Positions 1 through 8,396 of a stretch of DNA of 64,000 nucleotides are shown here, one piece after another (positions within the stretch are counted from its first letter, which is position 1; each line of letters starts with the position of its first letter). A program made the position numbers and the translations under genes. The notes under the pieces are model-generated. The model had not been told where the DNA came from and searched no databases. It saw nothing but the letters and a program-made list of their open reading frames with translations. The DNA is from CAYRFQ01 sp964423615 (GTDB taxonomy: Bacteria > Planctomycetota > Planctomycetia > Gemmatales > Gemmataceae): the NCBI GenBank assembly GCA_964423615.1, contig CAYRFQ010000021.1, positions 1-64,000 on the forward strand. The letters are read 5' to 3'.

Positions 1-873
1 AATGTTACGGAGCAGTTGGAGGTTTTCCATCAGGCTATCGTGAGCCTCCGAGTTTTCAGTTCAAAGGATTCTGCCAGTGTTGGATGGGATTATTCCACAC
101 AGGGCAGACGCCTCGGGGAACCAGTGATGTACGGTCGGCCGAAACCACTTTTCGGCGCGTCCAAAAACCGTCGTGTAATTGTAGTCAAGGTACTGGTTGC
201 CTACAAAATGGACAACCGAGGATTCTTCAGGTTCTCGCCTCGTTGTCAGAAATTCAAAAATAATGATTTCTTATCGCTGTGACGTTGTTCGGTCCGGTTA
301 GAACTGGCCACGAACATACTTTGATGGGAAACCCCTACGGAAAGGTGATTCTCCAACAATCCATGCCGTGTGAAGATAGTGGCTACAGCGAAAAATTGGG
401 CGAAAGGCGAGCTGTCGTGTGTCTTCAAGTTCAACCTATGTCTTTATTCATAGGAATTCGAGACCAGAGTGGATGGAGATTCGTTTGTAGGATTGATGAA
501 ATTTTCGCAAAGGATGATTGTCCTTGGCGAGAGGTGGTCGTTTTCTTGCCAATGAGGATTTTGCGCGCACTTTCTTCGTATCGTTCCGTTGGGACAGCTG
601 AAATGGTTGATTCACGGACCAAGTGAGGGGAATCAGTCTCTCTCTCCTTGTAGTCGGTTGGTCAGCTCTTGACCAAGGTTGCAATAATTATCTGTAGATA
701 TTTAATCTCTTGAGTGGAATCGAATTCATTCGTTCTCGGCGAGTAGTTCATCTTGATTGCTGGGTTTTCGGGAGCGGAGCCAGAAGCAGCTTGTTACCAG
801 TTCGTTTCACCTTTTATACCCCTGGACGACTGCTTCTGCCCGCTTGTTTCTTGACCGTTTCCCCAGCTAGACA
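1..873. other. Stretch with no recognisable gene
   Basis: No reading frame here has a convincing start, ribosome binding site or recognisable protein family. The open frames on both strands are short (at most about 115 codons), overlap each other and have unnatural composition. The sequence is A+T-richer than the flanking sulfatase gene. It may be the downstream end of something lying left of the window. Confidence 0.5.
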
Positions 874-2355
874 TCATTGTGGAATTTTTGCGTTCCTAGG
901 GATTGCCTTTCCTTCCCAATAGACCGTCCCTTCTCGTAACTCGATCAACCGACTCCGGCTTCCCGGGAGTGCTCTTCGGTTCGATTTGGGTAGCCACCTC
1001 GCTAATTCTTTTTTCTTTTTTTCCCACTGCGTCTCCGAGGCCAAGTTCGTCCACTCGTTCGGATCGTTTTTCATGTCGTAAAGTTCTTCTGATCCGTCGG
1101 CGTAACGGATGTATCGCCAATCTTCTGTGCGGATGCCGTGGTTGCCCGGTCCGTGGGTGGTGATGGCTGGCCAACGCCTCGGTGCCTTTGCGTTTTTCAG
1201 TTGAGGGACAAGACTGTGGCCTTCGAGTCCCTTGCGTTCGGGGAGGCCACACAACTCGACGAGCGTGGGGTAGATGTCGAGTAACTCGGCCGGACGACGA
1301 CACTTGGCCTTCTTGGCGATGCCCGGTCCAGCGAAGATGAGCGGGACACGTGTGGACCGGTCCCAGAGGGTGTTTTTGCCGGTGATTCCTTTTTCGCCGA
1401 GGTGCCAGCCGTGGTCGGACCAAATGACGATGATCGTATTTTCGTCGAGCCCCCGAGCTTGCAATGCGGCGAGCACACGTCCGATTTGACTATCGACAAA
1501 ACTGATGCTCGCCAGGTAGCCTCGCACAAGTGGCTTCCATTGGTTGTTTTCGTTGATCCACTTGAAACGCGGTTCTGGCAATTTCCAATGGAGATACCAC
1601 GAGAACCGGGGCGTGTCGTCACGGTCGTCGGCCTTGACGGGTGGCATTTTTAGTGTCTTGGTGGGATAGAGGTCGAACCACTTCCTGGTGGCATAACAGG
1701 GCACGTGGGGACGGCGAAATCCGACGCTGAGAAAGAACGGTTGGTCTTTGGGCATTTTTTTGATCTGGTCGATGGCCCAGTCGGCGACTTTCCATTCGTC
1801 TTGTTGTTCGTCTCGCTCTGGGAAGATGCCCCAATCCATCAAAGGGGTCCGTGCGGGCGTCTGGACGAATCGTTTTTTGGGACGGGGTTGGAAGCCGCCG
1901 TGATAACCCCAAACGCTGAATTCTGTGCCGTTCTTTCGGCCCTTTCTGGGGGGATAGGCGTCGTGAAAAATCTTGCCAGTCGTCAGAGTGATGTACCCGT
2001 TGGCCACAAAATACTGAGGGAGTGTGACGAAGTTGCGTAACTCGGGATTCGTGCGGAACCAAGGCTGGAGAGCGTAAACGCCGGTCGTGGTGGGTCTGAG
2101 GCTCGTTAGTAGACTCGTCCGCGACGGATTGCACAAGGGGGACTGACAGTGGGCATTCCTGAACAGGGTGCCACGACGGGCGACCGCGTCCATGTTCGGC
2201 GTCTTGACCTGGGGGTGTCCTTCCAAGCATCCGACCCAGTCATTGAGGTCGTCGATCGAGATGAAAAGGACGTTCGGTTTTTTCTGTTGAGCCACGGCCG
2301 TCGTGGTGGCGAAGACGCAAGCCAGGGCTACCAATGCAAAGCGGATGAGTGACAC
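874..2355 (-). CDS. Secreted sulfatase, iduronate-2-sulfatase-like
   Basis: Predicted to hydrolyse sulfate esters, probably of sulfated polysaccharides, outside the cytoplasm. The 493-residue product begins with a signal peptide (hydrophobic residues about 3-18, then TAVAQ). The metal-binding pair is D35-D36, and the formylglycine site is C75 in the pattern C-N-P-S-R that matches C-x-P-x-R; the alkaline-phosphatase-type fold follows with SDHGWHLGEKG and a C-terminal LYDMKNDPNEWTN segment typical of iduronate-sulfatase-like enzymes. The frame stays open 80 codons upstream, but the signal peptide and a GGAG site a few bases upstream point to a GTG start at 2355. Sulfatases are greatly expanded in planctomycetes. 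The exact substrate cannot be told from the sequence. Confidence 0.9.
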   Translation of the reverse strand: MSLIRFALVALACVFATTTAVAQQKKPNVLFISIDDLNDWVGCLEGHPQVKTPNMDAVARRGTLFRNAHCQSPLCNPSRTSLLTSLRPTTTGVYALQPWFRTNPELRNFVTLPQYFVANGYITLTTGKIFHDAYPPRKGRKNGTEFSVWGYHGGFQPRPKKRFVQTPARTPLMDWGIFPERDEQQDEWKVADWAIDQIKKMPKDQPFFLSVGFRRPHVPCYATRKWFDLYPTKTLKMPPVKADDRDDTPRFSWYLHWKLPEPRFKWINENNQWKPLVRGYLASISFVDSQIGRVLAALQARGLDENTIIVIWSDHGWHLGEKGITGKNTLWDRSTRVPLIFAGPGIAKKAKCRRPAELLDIYPTLVELCGLPERKGLEGHSLVPQLKNAKAPRRWPAITTHGPGNHGIRTEDWRYIRYADGSEELYDMKNDPNEWTNLASETQWEKKKKELARWLPKSNRRALPGSRSRLIELREGTVYWEGKAIPRNAKIPQ

Positions 2356-2697
2356 TGTGGTCTCCTTCGTTGTTTCGTTGAAATGGTGTGGTCTTCTCGC
2401 TTGGCGGTACGTCACACTCTTGATCCGAACGTGGGCGTGGTGGGTTCTGACTTCCTTATCGACGTGGGAAACCGGATTCCACACATGGTCGGCCTTAGGA
2501 GTCTGGGCTCGAAACGGGAGTGATTCGTTCCTGTTCCGGTTGGAGTAGTGGCCTTTGGTGGAACGGTCGTTGGGGTTGGTGCGGAATCCCACCACATACG
2601 TTTATAATCATCAGAGAAAACTAACTCGGCATCGTAGGCCATCGCACGGCCACGTGCAAGGACCATAACACCGAGATTTTGGAAAGGAAGAATCGAG
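2356..2697. other. Divergent intergenic region between sulfatase and CoxG-like gene
   Basis: About 340 bases separate the two divergent starts. A TATAAT sequence at 2603-2608 on the plus strand could be the -10 element for the CoxG-like gene; no convincing -35 element at the standard spacing was found. No small gene was recognised. Confidence 0.4.
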
Positions 2698-3189
2698 ATG
2701 AAATTCGAAGGAGACATGGAGTTCACGCAGGACATCACGACCCTTTGGCCCAAGCTCAGCGACTTGACTTACCTGGCGTATTGCATCCCGGACTCGAAGG
2801 ATTTCAAAGACGTCTCGGAGACGACCGCCGCGTGTAAAGTCAAGCCGTCGTTTTCATTTGCGTCGGCGACTCTCAACGTCAGCATCGAACGTGTCCAGGC
2901 CGAAGTTGAGAAGCTGCTTGAGTATCGAATGGGTGGCAAGGGTGTAGGGATTAGCAATGAAATTCTCTCGACGCTGATGTTCGAGAGTAGCGATTCCGGT
3001 GGAACGAGGGTTCACTGGACCGCCGAAATCACCAAGCTCGGGGGGCTCCTCAAGGCTGTGCCCAAGGGTTTGATCGAAGGGGCTGCGAAGAGCGTGATTG
3101 GCCAAATCTGGGATCAGGTGGCCGAGAAGATTCGAACGGATTTGGGAGGTGAGTCCGACCCAACGGAGACAAGTACACAGCCCGAATAG
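2698..3189 (+). CDS. CoxG/SRPBCC-family protein
   Basis: A 163-residue protein that resembles the carbon monoxide dehydrogenase subunit G family of the START/SRPBCC fold: the N-terminal MKFEGDMEF strand, a 'W..LSDL..LA.CIPD' helix segment and a long C-terminal helix containing LKAVPKGLIEGAAKSVIGQI. The fold encloses a hydrophobic ligand pocket, so lipid or hydrophobic ligand handling is plausible. No CO dehydrogenase genes are nearby, so a role with that enzyme is unlikely. An AAGGAAG site lies 7-8 bases before the ATG. The acidic C-terminus (SDPTETSTQPE) looks disordered. Confidence 0.75.
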   Translation: MKFEGDMEFTQDITTLWPKLSDLTYLAYCIPDSKDFKDVSETTAACKVKPSFSFASATLNVSIERVQAEVEKLLEYRMGGKGVGISNEILSTLMFESSDSGGTRVHWTAEITKLGGLLKAVPKGLIEGAAKSVIGQIWDQVAEKIRTDLGGESDPTETSTQPE

Positions 3190-3383
3190 AAGTCAATACG
3201 TGGCCATTCTGGCGAGGCGACGATGGGCTTGGCGTTCGGCCAAAAATCCCTCCGGAGTGAACCCCGTTCTTGCCACGGGTTCGGTCCAGCTGGCCATTCG
3301 AGCCGCTTGACTCGACAGAACAGGATCGACCACAATAATGACGTAATGCCAACAACTCGCTCGCATCCCACAAAGGAATCATC

Positions 3384-4127
3384 ATGCACCGCTTTTCGAT
3401 CGTTTTGGTTGCCCTGGTTCTCTTCGGCACTCACTGGGCCGGAAGTTTGGAAGCCCAACAGGCCGACAAGGAACCGAAGAATCCGGGTTATTCGTTCCAG
3501 GAAGACCACGACCCGTATGGAACCGGCAAGTTCTATATGGATCGGGAAATTGCTCGAGTCATGGGGCATCAAGGGTGGCGGTGGCTCGAACGTAAGTCTC
3601 GGGAAGAGGAGGAAGAGCCGTCGAAGCTCCTGAAGGCCCTCAAGATCGAACCGGGTATGGCGATTGCGGACATTGGAGCGGGTAGCGGCTACTTTGCGTT
3701 TCGGATGTCGGAGATGGTCGGCAAGAAGGGCAAGGTCTATGCTGTCGACATCCAGAAGGAAATGCTCGCGCTGATCAGGGCCAAGATGAAGGCCCGGCAG
3801 GTCAACAACATCGTGACCGTTCAGGGGAAGATCGACGATCCGAAACTTCCTGCCAAGGCCATCGACTTGATCTTGATGGTCGACGTCTATCATGAATTTT
3901 CGCACCCGTTCGAGATGACGCGAAAGATGTTGAAGTCTCTGAAAAAGGGCGGTCGGTTGGTGTTCGTCGAGTACCGCAAGGAAGATCCGAAAGTACCGAT
4001 TCTGTTGGTTCACAAGATGTTCAGGAAACAAGTCATCAAGGAGATGGCGATTCATCCCGAAGCCAAGTACGTCAAGACGATTGGGATTCTGCCGCGACAG
4101 CACATCATTATCTTTGAGAAGAAGTAG
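3384..4127 (+). CDS. Secreted class I SAM-dependent methyltransferase
   Basis: A 247-residue protein with an N-terminal signal peptide (residues 1-24, ending near LEAQQ) followed by a Rossmann-type methyltransferase domain. Motif I is IADIGAGSGYF around residues 94-104; the acidic VYAVDIQKEML segment follows, and DLILMVDVYHEFSHP is the motif-IV region. The chain ends soon after the last core strand, giving a small catalytic domain without a clear substrate lid. Export of a SAM-dependent enzyme is odd because SAM is cytoplasmic, yet this signal-peptide plus methyltransferase architecture is, to my recollection, frequent in planctomycetes. Substrate unknown. Confidence 0.8.
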   Translation: MHRFSIVLVALVLFGTHWAGSLEAQQADKEPKNPGYSFQEDHDPYGTGKFYMDREIARVMGHQGWRWLERKSREEEEEPSKLLKALKIEPGMAIADIGAGSGYFAFRMSEMVGKKGKVYAVDIQKEMLALIRAKMKARQVNNIVTVQGKIDDPKLPAKAIDLILMVDVYHEFSHPFEMTRKMLKSLKKGGRLVFVEYRKEDPKVPILLVHKMFRKQVIKEMAIHPEAKYVKTIGILPRQHIIIFEKK

Positions 4128-4327
4128 GACAGGGCGCGAGAAGCTGCGGGCACGTTCTCGGTTGTTTGGGTTGTCGTGCGTGCTGCTTTCTCGAAAATCC
4201 AGAGTTGCTTTGTTTGGACAAATCCCCCTTCCAAAAAACGACCAAATACGCTCCAATCCGCGGCATCGCTCCAGTTTCCGGGATCTGTTTTCCAGATCCC
4301 TTGGCCCAAGCTGTGCAGGTTGCTCGG

Positions 4328-7300
4328 ATGTCAACAGCTTCTCCACATTCCGGTTCGCCGGTTAAACTCCAGACACCGTCGTCTTCGTTGCCCGAAGTGC
4401 GTCTGGAAGTCCGTCACGGGACGACGCGTCCTGTGGTGTATTCTCTGGCCGACGTGAGCTTCCTGATGGGTACGGTCCCAGGGTGTGATCTGCGCGTTCC
4501 CGGAGCCGGGCTTGCTCCGGTCATTTGCACGATCTTGAGACGGCCGGGCGATGTCGGTTTTCGAAAGCTCGCTCCGATTGCTTCGGTCAAGATCAACGGG
4601 GAAACGGCGGGACACATGTCGCTGTCGGACGGTGATGTGATTTCCCTGGGGGCGGTCGAGATCGTGGTCCAAATTACCATGCCTGCGGAGGAACGGACAC
4701 CAGGAGGATCGATCTCATCGGATAAGAGAAACTCCGATCGACTGGATAGTTTGAATGCCGAGTTGGCCAGAGTTCGTGGTCAACTCGAACTCAAGGAAGC
4801 AGCCCTTAGCGCCAAAGTACAACAGCTCGAGGCGTCCCAGAAAGCCTTACAACAGGCAAGAACCGAGAAAGACCAAACGAGTGATCTCCGGCACCAGGAA
4901 CTGGACCAACTCCACCAAGAACTCGAAGAGCAGACCCAGCAGCTCGACCAACAAAGACTTCTACTCCAAAGGCAAGCACAAGCCCTCCAAGAACAAAAAC
5001 AACAACACGAACTCGAATACCAGCGGCAACAACAAGAGTTGACCCGGCGTCTGGACCAAATCCAACGAGCCCAACAAGACAACATCCCCCAGGACCTCAA
5101 AGAGCGGGAACGACTCATCGAGGGCCGCGAGGAAGAACTGCACCAGAGGCAAATCCAGTTACAAACGCAAACCGAGGCCCTGAATCAACAACGCCAAGAG
5201 GTCGCCAAGGTTCGGCAGGAACTAGCCGACATTCGCAAGCAACTCTACGATCGTTATCAAGAACGACGTGACCGATTGGCTGACATGCAAGAGTCCGTCC
5301 AGAAAGCCGCCAAGAAAGTGCAGGAACAGAAGCGGCAATTCGAAGCCGATAGGCTCGGGCAGACTGCTAAACTCCAGGAACAGACTAAATACGCGACTCA
5401 GCTCGAAGATCGCATGGCGGAGTTGTCACGCTACGACGAACAGTTGCAGCAACAGAAAGACATGCTGGGCGAACGGTCTCGACAGCTCGAAATCGAAGTT
5501 TCTAACCGTTTGCAGGTGTGTAAGCAACAAGAAGAACAACTGGCTAGTCTGCGGCAACAACTGGAGAAGGAAAAAGTCCAACATCAAAACGACCTCGTTC
5601 GGCTCGATCGCTCCCAGGCATCGCTGGAAGAGCAAAAGGCCCAGATAGAGGCTCGAGAGAACGGGCTTGGCGAGCGAGAACAAGAACTCGAAGCGGAGCG
5701 AAAGCGACTCGAAGAACAGGCCGTCCAACTCGACGAGTGGCATACGAAACTCGCCACGAGGTCCCAACAGGTCGAAGAGAAACACAGGGAGCAGGAAGAA
5801 GAGGCCGCCAGGCTCAAGGAGAAGGCTCAGACGCTCGAGTCGCAGCAAACGATGATGGCCGGGCTTCGCAACCGGGCCGAGCAGACGCGAGAAGAACTCC
5901 GCGCGACCGAACAGCAGCTGACCCACGATCAAGAGCAAATACTCAAGCAAGAGCGGCAGCTCCAGGAAAAGGAAAAGGAACTCCAAGAACTCAGGCGTCT
6001 GACCGAAGCCGAAAGACAGTCTCTCATCGAAGAACGTTCGAAGATGGGTGACCGCAGCCAGGTCATGGAAACGGCCGTGTCCCAGTTACGCCAGGCACAA
6101 GCGAAGCTCGAACAGGCTGAGCAACGACTCGAACAGGAAACCCAAGAGGTCCAAGAAAGAGAAGCCACTCTCGGCGGTAAGTCGGAAGAACTCGAAGCGA
6201 AATCGCGAGAACTTGCCGAGCTTCAACAACGGATCGATTTCGATCGGGAGGCTTTGCTCGAACGCATGCAGTTGCTCTCGCAAGCCGAACAAGCTCGGGA
6301 GACCCTGCAAGAACAACTCCGTCGCCGCAGCGAGGAACTGACCCAGAAACAACAGGCTGTGGAAGTCGAGAGTCGAGAGTTGAAGGCCGAGAGAGGAAAC
6401 TTGAATGCCCAGAGACAAGAGTTGCAGAGCCGGGTTGAGGAACTCGAAGGGAAAGAGAGAGAGTTGGAGTCTCAATTCCAGACGATCAACTCTCAAGGCT
6501 CGACTCTCGACTCTCGAGAACAATCCCTGGAGCAGGGTTGGCACAAGCTCCAGGAACAAGGTCGACACATCGCCGAGCAACGCAAGCAGATGACGATCGA
6601 AAAGGAGCAGTTCGAAACCCTCAAAGAACAGGCCGAGAATGCCGCAGCCCAGACCCGCGCCGAGTTCGAAGCTGCGAAACAGGAAGCCGTGGAACTCCAG
6701 GAAAGGTTGCCCGAATTGGAATTGCGTGCCGGGACGGCTTTCGAACGCTTGAGTCATGCCCGGGAACAACTCAAGGAACACATCAACGAGGTTCACGCCT
6801 ATGCCCAGGAATGTCAGGAACACCTCGATCAGTTGCGTGACGGTCTTCAGAGCGAGGGCGAGCGGGTACAATGTCGGGAACAGGCTTTGGTCGCCCAGCA
6901 AGACCAACAACGGCTCGCGATTGCAGCTTTTCGCCAACAACTCCTGGAGTGGCAAGGTCGACTGACAGACATGCGGCGTATTCTGTCGGCCAGTGAAACG
7001 CGGCTCGATTTACGAGAAGCTCAGGTGGCCAATCAAGTCCGGCAGATCGGCGAGGAAACGACCCGTCTGGCTCAGCAGGCCGAAGAACTCGAGAACCAAC
7101 AGCGGTTTGTTGAATCCCAAAAGGACGAGATGACGAATCACTTGAGCGACATGCGAAATTGGTATCGTCAGAAATTACGAGCTTTGTCTGGCATCGACAC
7201 GGAAGGCCATGGGGAGCCGGGTGCGAGTGACGACCAAACCGATGAAATCCTCCAGTTTCCGGTTGGTGTTTCGGAGGCCGAGTTGGACCCCGTCGATCAA

Positions 7301-8230
7301 AAACTCGGTGAGTTGCTCACCTCGTTGGGCCTCATTGACTCGGATGCTTTGCAAGCGTTGTTCGTCGAGGCCCAGAAGAGGCGACGTTCACTGCGACAAG
7401 TTTTACTGGCAGGTGGGACTGTTTCGCTTTACCAGATGGCGTTGATCGAGGCGGGCAACGTCGATGCACTCATGATGGGGCATGTGCGTGTCGTCGATCG
7501 ATTGACGCGAACGCCTCACGAGACTGTGTATCGAGTGTTCGATCCGACACGAGGACACGAGGCGACATTACGCATCCTCAACGAGGAGGAACTGGAGGAC
7601 GCCGTTCATCCGGACGAATTCCGACAGCGATTTGAACACGCTTTGGTTTCCCACCAGAATTTACAATCCAATCTGGAAGTGTTGGACATCTCTGGGCGCC
7701 CGGCGGTGTTGCAATCGTGGGTCGTTGGTCTGCCGGGTTCGGAATGGCCGGACCTGGTGAGTGTTCCGGGAGTTTGGTATCGAGTCATGAACCAAGCCGC
7801 CTTAGGGCTGCACACGATCCACAATGTTGGGGTCGTTCACGGGCATTTGCACCCCAATCACTTCGTGCTCACGGCGAATGGAACGGTCAAGCTGTGTGGA
7901 GTCGGTGAGCCCCCGTGGTTGGCTACTCCGCCCTCTTCGGATTACTGGGATGATCCCAGAGATGACCTTCGGGCGTTGGGTCACATCGCGAGCCAGTGGG
8001 CAGCATCGGACGGACAAGGTGGTCAATCCTTGCCGGATTGTGTCGGCATGATCTTGGGGCGGTTGTTGACGGATGAGCCCGAACAGCGCATCGTCAATTC
8101 GGGCGAGTTGTTGCAGGCCCTCGACGCGGTGAGTGATCAGGTCTCGGACAATGCGGATGTATGGGAAGAGTTCCTTGGACACGCACAAAACCACCAAGCG
8201 TCTGGCCCCACTCTCCGACAATCGGCGTGA
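4328..8230 (+). CDS. FHA-like / long coiled coil / pseudokinase-like protein
   Basis: A 1300-residue protein. Residues about 15-115 look like a forkhead-associated domain (GTVPGCDLRVPG, VKINGETAGH, LSDGDVISLGAVEIVVQI), although the usual GR and S-x-x-H recognition residues are not conserved. Residues about 140-940 are an almost uninterrupted heptad-rich coiled coil loaded with Q, E, R and L. The C-terminal roughly 240 residues resemble a protein kinase fold: a degenerate N-lobe, then VVHGHLHPNHFVLT at the catalytic-loop position (about residue 1170) and LCGVGEP where DFG is expected. The HRD aspartate and DFG aspartate are missing, so it is probably an inactive kinase used as a scaffold. The ATG at 4328 is preferred over the upstream in-frame ATG because that extension is composition-poor. 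A strong terminator follows. Confidence 0.8.
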   Translation: MSTASPHSGSPVKLQTPSSSLPEVRLEVRHGTTRPVVYSLADVSFLMGTVPGCDLRVPGAGLAPVICTILRRPGDVGFRKLAPIASVKINGETAGHMSLSDGDVISLGAVEIVVQITMPAEERTPGGSISSDKRNSDRLDSLNAELARVRGQLELKEAALSAKVQQLEASQKALQQARTEKDQTSDLRHQELDQLHQELEEQTQQLDQQRLLLQRQAQALQEQKQQHELEYQRQQQELTRRLDQIQRAQQDNIPQDLKERERLIEGREEELHQRQIQLQTQTEALNQQRQEVAKVRQELADIRKQLYDRYQERRDRLADMQESVQKAAKKVQEQKRQFEADRLGQTAKLQEQTKYATQLEDRMAELSRYDEQLQQQKDMLGERSRQLEIEVSNRLQVCKQQEEQLASLRQQLEKEKVQHQNDLVRLDRSQASLEEQKAQIEARENGLGEREQELEAERKRLEEQAVQLDEWHTKLATRSQQVEEKHREQEEEAARLKEKAQTLESQQTMMAGLRNRAEQTREELRATEQQLTHDQEQILKQERQLQEKEKELQELRRLTEAERQSLIEERSKMGDRSQVMETAVSQLRQAQAKLEQAEQRLEQETQEVQEREATLGGKSEELEAKSRELAELQQRIDFDREALLERMQLLSQAEQARETLQEQLRRRSEELTQKQQAVEVESRELKAERGNLNAQRQELQSRVEELEGKERELESQFQTINSQGSTLDSREQSLEQGWHKLQEQGRHIAEQRKQMTIEKEQFETLKEQAENAAAQTRAEFEAAKQEAVELQERLPELELRAGTAFERLSHAREQLKEHINEVHAYAQECQEHLDQLRDGLQSEGERVQCREQALVAQQDQQRLAIAAFRQQLLEWQGRLTDMRRILSASETRLDLREAQVANQVRQIGEETTRLAQQAEELENQQRFVESQKDEMTNHLSDMRNWYRQKLRALSGIDTEGHGEPGASDDQTDEILQFPVGVSEAELDPVDQKLGELLTSLGLIDSDALQALFVEAQKRRRSLRQVLLAGGTVSLYQMALIEAGNVDALMMGHVRVVDRLTRTPHETVYRVFDPTRGHEATLRILNEEELEDAVHPDEFRQRFEHALVSHQNLQSNLEVLDISGRPAVLQSWVVGLPGSEWPDLVSVPGVWYRVMNQAALGLHTIHNVGVVHGHLHPNHFVLTANGTVKLCGVGEPPWLATPPSSDYWDDPRDDLRALGHIASQWAASDGQGGQSLPDCVGMILGRLLTDEPEQRIVNSGELLQALDAVSDQVSDNADVWEEFLGHAQNHQASGPTLRQSA

Positions 8231-8254
8231 CTGGGCTTCGAAAATTGAAAGGCA

Positions 8255-8300
8255 AAAGCAAAAAGGCGAAGAACTCTCCAGTTTTTCGCCTTTTTGCTTT
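8255..8300 (+). terminator. Intrinsic terminator after the FHA/coiled-coil gene
   Basis: Perfect 16-base-pair inverted repeat (8255-8270 with 8285-8300), 14-base loop, arms AAAGCAAAAAGGCGAA and its complement, with the T-rich side on the plus strand. It lies 24 bases after the stop codon at 8230. Confidence 0.85.
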
Positions 8301-8396
8301 AACCTTCTACCTTAGTCTACAGATTTTGCCCAAACGTTATTGCCTTCCACGTCGTCTTTAAAGGGTTGCTAATCCACGACAGGAGCCCCGTCAAAA

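Noticed and set aside
896..2230. Several open frames overlapping the sulfatase in other frames
   Set aside because: They are shadows of the sulfatase gene, with Arg/Ser/Pro-rich composition and no family resemblance.
2698..3189. CO dehydrogenase operon member
   Set aside because: The CoxG-like protein has no CO dehydrogenase genes nearby; the family is widespread outside that context.
4755..6965. Many open frames opposite or shifted within the coiled-coil gene
   Set aside because: Low-complexity shadows of the repetitive CAA/GAA codons; for example the Cys/Ser-rich minus-strand frame at 4780-5118.
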